Shown here in pieces: positions 1-8,365 of a stretch of 41,148 bases of DNA (position 1 is its first letter; each line of letters begins with the position of its first letter). The position numbers and the translations under genes are program-made. Location: positions 1 through 41,148 of the forward strand of contig SHWE01000016.1 of assembly GCA_009693985.1 (NCBI GenBank). The letters run 5' to 3'. The notes below the pieces were generated by a model that made no database searches, was not told where the DNA came from, and was given only the letters and a program-made list of their open reading frames with translations. Origin of the DNA: Alphaproteobacteria bacterium. GTDB lineage: Bacteria > Pseudomonadota > Alphaproteobacteria > Micropepsales > Micropepsaceae.

Positions 1-1538
1 GGCACGCGCGCGAAAACGCCGCCCGTCAGATTGTGCCAGAAGCCGCGGAAGATATTGGAGGCGGCACTTCTAACGTGTGCGAACAACGCCTTGTCGAAGG
101 CTTTCAACGCCTCGTTCGGATCGGAAAGATTGGCCGCTTCCATCTCCTTCAACAGATGCGGATGGCAGCGGATCGCGCCCTGTCCGAAGATCATCAGCGA
201 GCGCGTCAGGATGTTGGCGCCTTCGACTGTGATGGCGACCGGCACGCTCTGATAGACGCCGAAGAGATAATTGCGCGGCCCATCGCAGATGGCGCGCCCG
301 CCATGAATGTCGAGCGCGTCGTTGAGCGCGGTGCGCATGCGTTCGGTGGCGTGATATTTCAGGATCGCGGAAAGCACGGAGGGCTGCTGGCCTTCATCCA
401 GCGTCGCCGCGGTCAGCCGCCGCGCCGCGTCGAGCCCATAGGCGTAACCGGCGATGCGCGCCAGCGGCTCCTCGACGCCTTCGAAGCGCCCGATGGCCAT
501 GCCGAATTGACGGCGGACGCGCGCATAGGCGCCGGCGAACCGCGCGCAGAACATGGCGCAGCCGGTGCCGAGCGCCGGCAGCGAAATCGCACGGCCCGCG
601 GCGAGGCAATCCATCAACATGCGCCAGCCCTGCCCGACGCGCTCGCGGCCGCCGATCACATATTCCATCGGAATGAAGACGTCTTTGCCTTGCGTCGGGC
701 CGTTCTGAAACGCTTGCCCGGCGGGGAAATGACGCCGCCCGATCAGCACGCCCGGCGTGTTGGTGGGCACGAGCGCCAAGGTGATGCCGATGTCTTCCTT
801 CCCGCCGATCAGATGATCGGGATCGTAGAGACGGAACGCGAGGCCGAGGATCGTCGCCACCGGGGCGAGCGTGATGTAGCGCTTGTTCCAGGTGACGCGC
901 AGGCCGAGCGTGCGCACGCCCTGATGTTCGCCATAACAGACGACGCCGCGGTCGGGGATAGAGGCGGCGTCCGAGCCTGCTTCCGGATGCGTCAGCGCGA
1001 AACAGGGAATCTCCTTACCGATGGCGAGGCGCGGCAAATAATGATCGCGCTGCCCGTCGGTGCCGTAGCGCATCAACAATTCTGCGGGGCCGAGCGAATT
1101 GGGCACCATCACGGTGACCGCCGCCGTCGGGCTGCGGCTGGCGATCTTCATCACCACCGCGCTGTGCATCAGGGCCGAGAAGCCGAGACCGCCGCGTTCC
1201 TTGGGGATAATCATGCCCATGAAGCCGCTGTCGCGGATGAACGACCAGACATGCTCGGGCAGATCGCCGGCGCGGCGGATCTCCCAATCGTTGAGCATGG
1301 AGCAGAGCTTTTCGACGGGGCCGTCGAGGAACATCTGTTCTTCGGCCGACAACATGGGCTTGGGGAAGCCTCGCAGCTTCGACCAATCGGGCTTGCCCGA
1401 GAAGAGATCGGCGTCCCACCACACGGTGCCGGCCGCGATGGCGTCGCGCTCGGTCGGTGAGATGGGCGGTAAGACCTTGCGATACCAAGCAAAAATTGGC
1501 TTTGTGAGGTGCCGTGCGCGCCAGCTCAAACCGCTCAT
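1..1538 (-). CDS. fadE: Acyl-CoA dehydrogenase FadE, 3' end beyond the window edge
   Basis: This is the N-terminal 512 residues of a FadE-type acyl-CoA dehydrogenase, the flavoenzyme that makes trans-2-enoyl-CoA in the first step of fatty-acid beta-oxidation. Read from the ATG at 1538 leftwards, the protein matches the E. coli FadE core closely: TPTERDAIAAGTVWWD near the start, then PNSLGPAELL, TWNKRYITLAPVAT, RRQFGMAIG and VEGANILTRSLMIFGQGAIR. The ATG is preceded by a GAGAGG ribosome site; an in-frame ATG lies 33 bases upstream, and an in-frame stop (1602-1604) blocks any longer start. E. coli FadE (814 aa) begins with a hydrophobic segment; here fewer than 45 residues precede the conserved core and none form a membrane helix. 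The C-terminal part is outside the window. It is divergent from bioB across 163 bp. Family assignment is firm. Confidence 0.93.
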   Translation of the reverse strand, partial: MSGLSWRARHLTKPIFAWYRKVLPPISPTERDAIAAGTVWWDADLFSGKPDWSKLRGFPKPMLSAEEQMFLDGPVEKLCSMLNDWEIRRAGDLPEHVWSFIRDSGFMGMIIPKERGGLGFSALMHSAVVMKIASRSPTAAVTVMVPNSLGPAELLMRYGTDGQRDHYLPRLAIGKEIPCFALTHPEAGSDAASIPDRGVVCYGEHQGVRTLGLRVTWNKRYITLAPVATILGLAFRLYDPDHLIGGKEDIGITLALVPTNTPGVLIGRRHFPAGQAFQNGPTQGKDVFIPMEYVIGGRERVGQGWRMLMDCLAAGRAISLPALGTGCAMFCARFAGAYARVRRQFGMAIGRFEGVEEPLARIAGYAYGLDAARRLTAATLDEGQQPSVLSAILKYHATERMRTALNDALDIHGGRAICDGPRNYLFGVYQSVPVAITVEGANILTRSLMIFGQGAIRCHPHLLKEMEAANLSDPNEALKAFDKALFAHVRSAASNIFRGFWHNLTGGVFARV

Positions 1539-1701
1539 ACCTGCACCTCTCTTAGCAACCGGAACTCGCATCCGGCCTTCGATGCAACCTTTGCACAGTG
1601 TTTACCAAGGAAACGTAACCGAAATGCGGGTTTCTGTCCTTACGCTTCCGGCCCCACAATGAACCCGCTAGGGTGAAAACGCGAGAAAACATGAGTTTGT
1701 C

Positions 1702-2700
1702 ATGCAGGATGTGAGGAATATGGGGTCTGCCGCTGGGGTTTCCACGGCCGACATAAGGCACGATTGGACGCGAGGCGAGGTAGAGGCGCTGTTCGCGCTT
1801 CCCTTCAACGATCTGATGTTCCGCGCCCAATCCCTGCACCGCAAATATTTCAATGCCGGCGAAGTGCAGATCTCGGCGCTGCTGTCTATCAAGACTGGCG
1901 GCTGTCCGGAAGATTGCGCCTATTGCCCGCAGGCGGCGCGCTACGACACCGGGGTCAAGGCCGAAAAGCTGATGGCGCTGAACGCCGTCCTCGACGAAGC
2001 CCGCGCCGCCAAGGAACGTGGCGCCTCGCGCTTCTGTATGGGCGCGGCCTGGCGCGAGCCCAAGGACCGCGACCTCGATTCGGTCTGCGCCATGGTGGAG
2101 GGGGTGAAGGAAATCGGGCTCGAAACCTGCGCCACGCTCGGCATGCTGACGGAAAATCAGGCGCGGCGGCTGAAGGATTCGGGGCTCGACTATTACAACC
2201 ACAATCTCGACACCTCGCCCGAGCATTATGGCGACATCATCAGCACGCGGACCTACCAGGAACGCCTCGATACGCTGGACCATGTGCGCAAGGCCGGCAT
2301 GAATGTCTGCTGCGGCGGCATTGTCGGCATGGGCGAGAGCGCCAAGGGCCGCACCGGGCTTATCGCGACTCTGGCGAGCCTGCCCGCGCATCCTGAATCC
2401 GTCCCCATCAACATGCTGGTACGGGTCGAAGGCACGCCTCTTGCGGCCACCGCCCCGCTCGATGCGCTCGATTTCGTGCGCACCATCGCGGTCGCCCGTA
2501 TCGCGATGCCGAAATCCGTCGTGCGCCTTTCCGCCGGGCGCGAGGAAATGAGCGACGAGACCCAGGCGCTGTGCTTCCTCGCCGGGGCCAATTCGATCTT
2601 CTACGGGGAACGCCTCCTGACGACGCCCAACCCGGCGGCCGACCATGACCGGGCGCTGATGACGCGGCTTGGCCTTGTTCCGATGCCTTCCGCCGGCTGA
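1702..2700 (+). CDS. bioB: Biotin synthase BioB
   Basis: Radical-SAM enzyme that inserts sulfur into dethiobiotin, the last step of biotin synthesis. At 332 aa it has the usual length. The 4Fe-4S radical-SAM motif is C68-x3-C72-x2-C75. Cysteines that fit the second (2Fe-2S) cluster are at C112, C143 and the C203-C204 pair, and the late VRLSAGRE segment is conserved in the family. A second in-frame ATG at 1720 has GAGG four bases upstream and may be the true start, since the ATG at 1702 has no visible ribosome site. No other bio genes adjoin it, so the rest of the pathway must be elsewhere or absent. A weak hairpin lies downstream. Confidence 0.96.
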   Translation: MQDVRNMGSAAGVSTADIRHDWTRGEVEALFALPFNDLMFRAQSLHRKYFNAGEVQISALLSIKTGGCPEDCAYCPQAARYDTGVKAEKLMALNAVLDEARAAKERGASRFCMGAAWREPKDRDLDSVCAMVEGVKEIGLETCATLGMLTENQARRLKDSGLDYYNHNLDTSPEHYGDIISTRTYQERLDTLDHVRKAGMNVCCGGIVGMGESAKGRTGLIATLASLPAHPESVPINMLVRVEGTPLAATAPLDALDFVRTIAVARIAMPKSVVRLSAGREEMSDETQALCFLAGANSIFYGERLLTTPNPAADHDRALMTRLGLVPMPSAG

Positions 2701-2762
2701 AAAGCCCCCCCAATTCTTCACGAGCGAGTGAAAATCCTCAGTCTCAAAAAGCTGTGAATCGC

Positions 2763-2788
2763 CCGCGCGCCTTACGCGCGGCAATTTT
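2763..2788 (+). terminator. Possible Rho-independent terminator after bioB
   Basis: A 6-bp all-GC stem (CCGCGC/GCGCGG) with a 7-base loop is followed within a few bases by AATTTT. It lies about 60 bp after the bioB stop and before the next plus-strand start. The short stem and four-T tract make this only a modest candidate. Confidence 0.35.
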
Positions 2789-2818
2789 CGCTCGTCTAAC
2801 CGTAGCTTCCAAGGAGAT

Positions 2819-3373
2819 GTGGCTATAAGTCGTGTCATGCATTGTGTTCGCTTCGGCAGCGCGGTGGTCATGGTTGCGGCGCTGACCGCAATGGCTTCGG
2901 CGGCGGATGTGTCGGCCGACAGTCTCAAATTCAACAATGGCGTGGTCAGGGCGGCGAACGGCTTCGAAACCGTCAGCAACAATTACGTCGTCGCCAACCC
3001 GACCAGCGTGTTCAGCGATCATTTTTATTATGGTGGAAGGGTGACCGGCGATCTGAAGCGCGGCGACCGTGTCGACGTGCTCGCCAAGGTCAAAGGCTAT
3101 GATTGGGTGCCGGTCGGACGCGGCGGCAACGGCATCGGCTATGTGCCGATCTCATGGCGGCAAGAGCCCGGGCAGGCGGCTCGCCAGCATCGATTTGCCC
3201 GCGCCCGGCGGGCCGATCATCAGTATGTTGTGACCGCCGGCGGCGGCGATTTCGAGCGCGCGCTTGGCGGTCTCCTGACCTTTCACGTCGCGCAAATCGG
3301 GAACCGAGATGGTGTTGCTCGCCGCGAGCCGCGGTTCCGGTCCCAGAATTTCGTTGGTGTGCTTGCTGCATAA
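2819..3373 (+). pseudogene. Secreted SH3-like protein gene with lost 3' end, chimeric tail
   Basis: The first ~112 codons encode a signal peptide (hydrophobic run VVMVAALTAMASA) and a bacterial SH3-like domain ending in YDWVPVGRGGNGIGYVPIS. Such domains normally continue a little past YVPIS. Here the frame runs on into about 70 residues of low-complexity, Arg/Ala-rich sequence. That tail is the antisense of a comM fragment read in the wrong sense, so it is not a genuine domain. The junction is near 3152-3157. I infer that a deletion removed the 3' end of this gene and joined it to comM, which lies convergently. A start at the GTG 2819 puts AAGGAG only 2 bases away; the ATG at 2837 gives the cleaner signal peptide. 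The product might still be secreted with an odd tail. Confidence 0.6.
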
Positions 3374-3421
3374 TGGAGCGACACCTTCGAACGCGACCGT
3401 ATAGACATGGGCGAGTGTCAG
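3152..3421 (-). pseudogene. comM: Remnant of comM (YifB, Mg-chelatase-like AAA+ ATPase)
   Basis: Read on the minus strand, an 89-codon frame starts as [13 protein letters not shown], which fits the extreme N-terminus of ComM/YifB. It then jumps to GPEPRLA...[21 protein letters not shown] and the Walker A motif [20 protein letters not shown], and stops. An intact ComM is about 500 aa. Roughly 170 residues between the N-terminus and the PEPRL region, and everything after Walker A, are missing. The codon at the expected start is CTG. In many alphaproteobacteria comM lies beside gshB, yraN and rsmI, and those genes are just to the right here, so this looks like decay in place. ComM is known as a branch-migration helicase for natural transformation. 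Confidence 0.85.
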
Positions 3422-3458
3422 CGGCGGCCCCCGGCCGATTGGCGCCTAATCTTCCCTG

Positions 3459-4838
3459 CTAAATGAACGAAACGCCAGGGTCGCTGAACAGCGGACCCTC
3501 ATGCGCGTAACGAAATTCCGCCTGCTCCGTGGGATGGCTGTGATAATTGCCGATGATCAAGGGTAGCCGGACGATTCGGTAACGGAGCGACTGCGAAAGC
3601 ATCAGCCACCAGGCAAGGTCGCCCGCCGCCTGAATGAGCGAGCCATCATTGAGACGCCAGGGAATCCGGGGCGCTTTTGCGTGCACATCGGCCCGCCACA
3701 TCGTCACCGGACCATAGGTCCCAGAACCCTCTCTGCTCGAGCCGAGCCGTGTCGTTTCGCCTTTGCGCGGCGGCCAATTGGTTTCCAGCGGAAGCCGGTC
3801 GGCCGGATAGCAGGGTTCGACGGCGTCGGTTTCGGCCTGGCTGTGGCAGATCTTCCAATCGCCCCCGATGGCGGCCGCCTGCTGTTTGCGGATTTCGTTT
3901 TCCATCGTTTCGACAGCGTCGGGCGCGAGCCGGTCGTCGAGATTGAGATTCATGATGAGGGGCGTCGCCACCAGCGACAGCGCGACGTTCCACGCCTGAT
4001 AGATCGAAAGATTTTCCGCGACCGAAATGGTTCGGCCCTTAAGGCTATCGGGCGGCGCGTCGCCGCCGTCGAACACATAGATCTGTTCGACCGGCACGGT
4101 CTGACGCGCGAGATTCTCGGCGTGGCCACGCAACAGCTCAGCGCGCATAGGGTCTTTGTGCCAAACGGCGCAAATGACGGAGGTATGCGCCAGACGCTGC
4201 ACGTCCTTGCGCTTGAAAACGTAATCGTGCTCGAGCTTGCCGACGAAATCATAGCCCTTATCCGCCATCAGCCTGGGAATGCGTTCGTCGTCGTAATTGT
4301 TCTCGATGGTGAAGAGGGAAATGCGAAACCGTTCCGGATCGAAATCGGAAAGCACGGCAAGCTCGGCGCCTTCGACGTCGATCGAGCAATAATCGATTTT
4401 CGTGAGCGCGTGCTTGGCGAGCAGCGCCGAAAGCTTCGTCACCGGCACGCGGCGGCTGGTTTGCGCGGTGCGCGCGAGGCGCCCGAGATGGCGCGGATCG
4501 AAATTGCCCGAAAGGCCGGACAGCATTTTTTCGTCGGGACCCGCTCTGTCGTCCGCTTCGATGAAATCGGCTTCACCTTCGAAATCGGCGACGCAAACCT
4601 GTTCGCAAACGGCTTTGCGTGTTTGCTTGAGTTTGGCGAAGGCGGAAGGGAGCGGCTCGACGCAGAGACCCGTCCAGCCCATTGAGCGTTCGAAGAACAA
4701 GGTGTTGGAGAATTTCTCGCCGTCATAGGCGCCGATATCGACGAAGACGCCGCCGCGTTTCCCGCGGAAGAAATTTTCCCAAAGGAATCTATCCTGCCCG
4801 ATTTGAGAAAAGAATTTCACACGACTCGCCGCTCGCAA
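3459..4838 (-). CDS. FkbM-family methyltransferase fused to a GT2-like glycosyltransferase
   Basis: 459 aa with two domains. Residues ~8-212 are a FkbM-type SAM methyltransferase: the opening FSQIGQDRFLWENFF, glycine-rich SAM motif VFVDIGAYDGEKFSNT (31-46), VEPLP (60-64) and SIDVEGAEL (152-160). From ~218 a second domain starts with a GT-A-like strand (SVICAVWHKDP), then YVFDGGD (254-260), QAWNVALSLVATP and NLNLDDRLAPDAVE (297-310), where LDDR is a candidate metal/nucleotide-sugar site. It ends in a family-2 glycosyltransferase-like fold with no membrane helix. A role in surface polysaccharide decoration is inference. It sits between the comM remnant and an iron-permease-family gene, a position often taken by comM-gshB neighbours, so it may be an insertion. 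The substrate cannot be told from sequence. Confidence 0.8.
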   Translation of the reverse strand: MRAASRVKFFSQIGQDRFLWENFFRGKRGGVFVDIGAYDGEKFSNTLFFERSMGWTGLCVEPLPSAFAKLKQTRKAVCEQVCVADFEGEADFIEADDRAGPDEKMLSGLSGNFDPRHLGRLARTAQTSRRVPVTKLSALLAKHALTKIDYCSIDVEGAELAVLSDFDPERFRISLFTIENNYDDERIPRLMADKGYDFVGKLEHDYVFKRKDVQRLAHTSVICAVWHKDPMRAELLRGHAENLARQTVPVEQIYVFDGGDAPPDSLKGRTISVAENLSIYQAWNVALSLVATPLIMNLNLDDRLAPDAVETMENEIRKQQAAAIGGDWKICHSQAETDAVEPCYPADRLPLETNWPPRKGETTRLGSSREGSGTYGPVTMWRADVHAKAPRIPWRLNDGSLIQAAGDLAWWLMLSQSLRYRIVRLPLIIGNYHSHPTEQAEFRYAHEGPLFSDPGVSFI

Positions 4839-4878
4839 ACCCGAGCGAGCTTGGCTTATGGCCCCGCCTCAAGGCAAG

Positions 4879-5391
4879 TCAGGGAGGCGTGTCGTGCTTG
4901 GCCGCTTTGCGCGCCTTCGCCCGCGCGCGCCGCGCTTCGAGATGTTCGAGCGTCTCTTCCGCCTTGCGGCAAAACTCCTGATGGAGCGCGCTCAGTTCCT
5001 GTTCGGACAGATCCTCGGCGATGGCCAAGGAGTTGTGCGCGCCTTTGACCGCGATGATCCGCTCGGCGAGCTTGATCTGCACCGCCATGGTGTCGCGGTT
5101 CTGACTCTGCTGGATAAGGAACACCATCAGGAAGGTGACGATGGTGGTGCCGGTATTGATGACGAGCTGCCAGGTGTCGGAAAAGCCGAAGATCGGCCCC
5201 GTCACCACCCAGACAAGCGCGACCCCGACAGCCAGAAAGAAGGTGAGCGGGCGGCCGGAGGCAAGCGCTGTCGCGCGGGCGAAACGATCGAACCCGTGGC
5301 TCCCATTGCCATTGTGGTTCAGCGGAGCCCCAGCGCTTGCATGCGCCCGTTTGCCTGCGTTTTTCTTCGCTGCTATGACCCGATCCTGCAA
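4879..5391 (-). CDS. Low-affinity iron permease family membrane protein
   Basis: 170 aa with two membrane segments, roughly residues 48-68 and 75-95. The conserved block includes [37 protein letters not shown] and [15 protein letters not shown], typical of the bacterial low-affinity iron permease family (Pfam Iron_permease). The N-terminal 30 residues are polar. The C-terminal half is a charged helix rich in Glu, Arg and Ala, probably cytoplasmic. The family name comes from fungal proteins; an iron-transport role of the short bacterial form is not well established. It lies about 40 bp after gshB on the same strand and could be cotranscribed with it. Confidence 0.82.
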   Translation of the reverse strand: MQDRVIAAKKNAGKRAHASAGAPLNHNGNGSHGFDRFARATALASGRPLTFFLAVGVALVWVVTGPIFGFSDTWQLVINTGTTIVTFLMVFLIQQSQNRDTMAVQIKLAERIIAVKGAHNSLAIAEDLSEQELSALHQEFCRKAEETLEHLEARRARAKARKAAKHDTPP

Positions 5392-5430
5392 TCGTCACCC
5401 TGGCAATAACGCGCGAAGGGCCGACTCGGT

Positions 5431-6378
5431 TTAGGTTTTGCCCACGCGCCGCTCGATGGCGTCCCAGATGAGGGCGGCGGCGTCCGCTCCCCCGAAACGC
5501 TTCAGCTCCTGGATCCCGGTCGGCGAAGTGACGTTGATCTCGGTCAAATAATCGCCAATCACATCGATGCCGGTGAAGATCAGCCCGCGCGCTTTCAGCT
5601 CCGGGCCTATGGCCGCGCAAATGGCGCGGTCGCGGGCCGACAGATCGACCGCTTCCGCGCGCCCCCCGACATGCAGATTGGAACGCGCTTCGCCCACCGC
5701 CGGCACGCGGTTGATGGCACCGCATGGCTCTCCATCGACGAGGATGATGCGCTTGTCGCCCTTGCGCACTTCGGGGACGTAGCGCTGCACGACCACCGGC
5801 TCGCGATAGAATTGCGTGAACATTTCGAGCAGCGCGTTCAGATTCTCGTCTGCTTGGGTCAAGCGGAAGACGCCGGCGCCGCCATTGCCGTAGAGCGGCT
5901 TGAGCACGATGTCGGAATGCTCCTTGCGGAAGGCGCGGATTTCTTCGCGGTCGGTGGTGATCAGCGTCGGCGGCATCAAGCCCTTGAACTGGGTGACAAA
6001 CAATTTCTCCGGCGCGTTGCGGACATGGAAGGGATCGTTGACGACGAGCGTTTTGGGATGGATGCGCTCGAGCAGATGCGTCGCGGTGATATAGGCCATG
6101 TCGAAGGGTGGGTCCTGGCGCATCAGCACGACATCAGAATTTGCGAGCTCATAGACCGACGCCTCGCCGAGCGTGAAATGATCGCCCTTCACGTCGCGCA
6201 CTTTGAGGGTGCGCACGCGGGCAATGATCGTCTCATCACGCATGGTGAGATCGCGCGGCCCGTAATAGAGGAGCTTGTGGCCGCGCGCTTGTCCCTCGCG
6301 GGCGAGCGCAAAGGTGGAATCGCCCGCAATATCGATGCGCTCGATAGGGTCCATCTGGATCGCGACGGCAAGGCTCAT
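5431..6378 (-). CDS. gshB: Glutathione synthetase
   Basis: 315 aa, full length for the prokaryotic ATP-grasp glutathione synthetase that joins gamma-glutamylcysteine and glycine. The N-terminal domain is [47 protein letters not shown] and the central ATP-grasp lysine region ([16 protein letters not shown]) follow. The C-terminal metal/ATP site is [21 protein letters not shown]-like, with the Glu-Ile-Asn-Val-Thr run near residue 275. It starts 11 bases after the upstream SirB1-like gene's stop, so the two are likely cotranscribed. In many alphaproteobacteria comM follows gshB; here two other genes and a comM scar lie downstream. Confidence 0.96.
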   Translation of the reverse strand: MSLAVAIQMDPIERIDIAGDSTFALAREGQARGHKLLYYGPRDLTMRDETIIARVRTLKVRDVKGDHFTLGEASVYELANSDVVLMRQDPPFDMAYITATHLLERIHPKTLVVNDPFHVRNAPEKLFVTQFKGLMPPTLITTDREEIRAFRKEHSDIVLKPLYGNGGAGVFRLTQADENLNALLEMFTQFYREPVVVQRYVPEVRKGDKRIILVDGEPCGAINRVPAVGEARSNLHVGGRAEAVDLSARDRAICAAIGPELKARGLIFTGIDVIGDYLTEINVTSPTGIQELKRFGGADAAALIWDAIERRVGKT

Positions 6379-6389
6379 GCGCAGGCTTT

Positions 6390-7262
6390 CTAGTTGAGAC
6401 GGCGTTTGAGGGCTTGCAGCGCGATCGCCGCTTCATTGTGAAGCGCATTGCCCGCCGGTGCGAGGGATAAAGCGCGCTCGAAGGCGCTGCGTGCCGCCGA
6501 CAGCACGCCGGTCGCCTCTTGCAGGCGGCCAAGATCGATCCAGGCACCGGCGCGGCGAGGCGCGATCAACGTCATGCGCCGGGCGATTTCGAGGCTGCGG
6601 GCGATGTCGCGCCCCTTCAGCGCTCGTCCCTTGATGTTGTTCAAGAGACGCAACAGCAAGTCGATATCGCTGACCGCTTCGAAGGGGCTGGGCGCGCCCG
6701 GCGCCGGCGGCTCGGCAAAGACGGCCGCGCCCATGCGTGGGCTGGTCAGTCTTTCGCGGTCGAGCGCGGCGCCGCCATTGAACGGATCGACGAACGCCTC
6801 GCTCCCCTTGACGGCGATGCGCAGCATGAAATGGCCGGGCGCGAAGAGGCCGGAGGATTCATGGCCCGCCGCGCGCGCCGCATGGATGTAAAGAATGCCG
6901 AGCGCGACCGGCAATCCGCGCCGCTTTTCGATGACCTGAAGGAAATCGGCATTACCGGGCGCTTCATATTGCATGCGGTCGCCATCATAGCCGTAACGTC
7001 CGGCGATGACGGAAGCGACCGCTTCGGCCGCGCGTTCGGCGTCGGGCGAGAATTCGGCCTCGACGCGCGCGCCATGGCCAAGCTCGGAGAGATGCGCGCG
7101 ATAGGGCCCCAGCTTCCTATTCGGATGATCGAGGGCGGAGAGCATCAGGGCGGCGGTTGCGATGTCGTGCGGGCCTTCGCCCGCTTCGCCCAGCTTCGCA
7201 AGATACGCCTCGGGCGCAACATCGCCTTCTGTGCTTTCCGCGCGCTCCGATGGTGTCATCAC
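6390..7262 (-). CDS. SirB1-family protein (transglutaminase-like with TPR tail)
   Basis: 290 aa. Residues ~30-180 match the SirB1/UPF0162 transglutaminase-like core: [22 protein letters not shown], then [11 protein letters not shown] and [16 protein letters not shown]. The conserved His and Asp are present, but Gly-Leu-Pro replaces the catalytic Cys region, as is usual in this non-catalytic family. Residues ~195-288 form two or more TPR-like helix pairs ([19 protein letters not shown] and [19 protein letters not shown]). The molecular role of SirB1 proteins is unresolved. The start overlaps the stop of the upstream BON-domain gene by 4 bases (ATGA type), so translation is probably coupled. 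Confidence 0.85.
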   Translation of the reverse strand: MMTPSERAESTEGDVAPEAYLAKLGEAGEGPHDIATAALMLSALDHPNRKLGPYRAHLSELGHGARVEAEFSPDAERAAEAVASVIAGRYGYDGDRMQYEAPGNADFLQVIEKRRGLPVALGILYIHAARAAGHESSGLFAPGHFMLRIAVKGSEAFVDPFNGGAALDRERLTSPRMGAAVFAEPPAPGAPSPFEAVSDIDLLLRLLNNIKGRALKGRDIARSLEIARRMTLIAPRRAGAWIDLGRLQEATGVLSAARSAFERALSLAPAGNALHNEAAIALQALKRRLN

Positions 7263-7894
7263 TGCGAGATCTGGGTCCCGAAACCGTAGCGGATCGGATC
7301 ATCCTTCAACACGACGTAATTTTCCACCCGCACCGCGCCGAGCCCTTGCGCATGGGCGACCACGCGGTCGATTTCCGCCTGGCTCTGGGCCACGCCCATC
7401 AGATAGATCACGCCATGCACGACGTCGGTGGTGTAGTTGACGTCTTTGATCTCCTTATCACCGAGCAGGATCGCTGCCAGCCGCGTGCGCGTGATGAGAT
7501 CGGAGGGACGGTCGAGCCAGCCGAACCCTTCCGTGACTTCGACGGCGTTATCGACTTTGCGCACGCCTTCGACGCTCCAGGCGACGCGCGTGGCGTCGAG
7601 ACGCTTATCGGGCGAGTCGACATGGCCCGCCATCAGCACGCGCCCTTCGATGACGGTGGTGGAGATGGCCAGCGACGTTCCGAAATTGGCTTGCGCGAGC
7701 CGCGTGTCGAGCGTCGACTTGATGCGGGTGTCGTCGACCGCATTGCCGATGGTGCGTTCCTGACGCACGGCGGAAACGCCGGCGACCACGCCGCCCGCGG
7801 CCAGAAGCACGCAGCCCGACAGCCCGGGCGAGACGGCAAGCAGAGTGACGAAAGCGATACGCGAAGGACTCTTACGCGGGGCACAGAATTTCAT
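7259..7894 (-). CDS. BON-domain outer-membrane lipoprotein (DolP/YraP-like)
   Basis: 211 aa with a lipoprotein signal peptide: a basic N-terminus, a hydrophobic stretch and the lipobox L-S-G-C, lipidated at C28. Two BON domains follow at about 50-120 and 125-195; both show the pattern I-x-V-T-E-G/V-V-x-G-x-V-Y-L-M-G-x-V. DolP (YraP) of E. coli is an outer-membrane lipoprotein with two BON domains that binds anionic phospholipid and supports envelope integrity, and it too lies near yraN and rsmI (yraL). This shared neighbourhood makes the assignment stronger. It sits about 80 bp after yraN on the same strand. Confidence 0.88.
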   Translation of the reverse strand: MKFCAPRKSPSRIAFVTLLAVSPGLSGCVLLAAGGVVAGVSAVRQERTIGNAVDDTRIKSTLDTRLAQANFGTSLAISTTVIEGRVLMAGHVDSPDKRLDATRVAWSVEGVRKVDNAVEVTEGFGWLDRPSDLITRTRLAAILLGDKEIKDVNYTTDVVHGVIYLMGVAQSQAEIDRVVAHAQGLGAVRVENYVVLKDDPIRYGFGTQISQ

Positions 7895-7975
7895 CGCAGA
7901 CTCTCCCGTTACGTTACGCGGTCACAAACCCCCAAGACCCCTGCCCCCCAATTTTGGCGCTCATAATTCCGGCGC

Positions 7976-8365
7976 TCATGATCCGGGCCGCCAGGCATCG
8001 TGCACATGGCGCGGCCAGCTTCCCGGGATAACCAGTATGGCGTCGAATCGGACGCCTTTGTGGCGTAAACCCGGTCGCGCACCCAAGTAAAGCTCCGCCG
8101 CCCGGGCGACCCGGCCCCGCTGGCGCATTCCGAGCGACTCGCCGGCCGCCAATTCGTCCCCGCGGGCCTTCGCCTCGATGAAGCAAAGAACGCCGGACGG
8201 GCTCATGGCGACGAGGTCGATCTCGCCGGCGTGGGTTTTCACCCGGCGCCCGAGCAGACGGTAGAATTTGCAAATGAGCCAGATGGAGGCGAGCCGTTCG
8301 GCCCGCCGTCCCTGGCTTTCCGCCCGGCGTTTGGCTTTGCCGTCGCCCTTAGCTTTCCGGGTCAT
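7976..8365 (-). CDS. yraN: YraN/UPF0102 family nuclease-like protein
   Basis: 129 aa. The family core is visible: a basic N-terminus (KRRAESQGRRAERLASIWLICKFY region), RRVKTHAGEIDLVAMSPSGVLCFIEAKAR near residues 40-68, then QRGRVARAAELYL. The GEIDLVA...EAK signature is that of the Holliday-junction-resolvase-like fold (D-x(n)-E-x-K), and the catalytic Asp, Glu and Lys are all present. The biochemical function is not firmly known. Its start overlaps the end of rsmI by 17 bases, so it is probably translated from the same mRNA. Confidence 0.88.
   Translation of the reverse strand: MTRKAKGDGKAKRRAESQGRRAERLASIWLICKFYRLLGRRVKTHAGEIDLVAMSPSGVLCFIEAKARGDELAAGESLGMRQRGRVARAAELYLGARPGLRHKGVRFDAILVIPGSWPRHVHDAWRPGS

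Noticed and set aside
33-1460. 475-residue plus-strand open frame over fadE
   Set aside because: It is the antisense of fadE, rich in Arg/Ala/His and without any family pattern, while the minus strand matches FadE along its whole length.
1552-2982. 476-residue minus-strand open frame over bioB
   Set aside because: Shadow of bioB; the plus strand carries all biotin synthase cysteines.
3160-3373. C-terminal tail of the SH3-like gene as a new domain
   Set aside because: It is the antisense of comM, so it is explained by the deletion scar.
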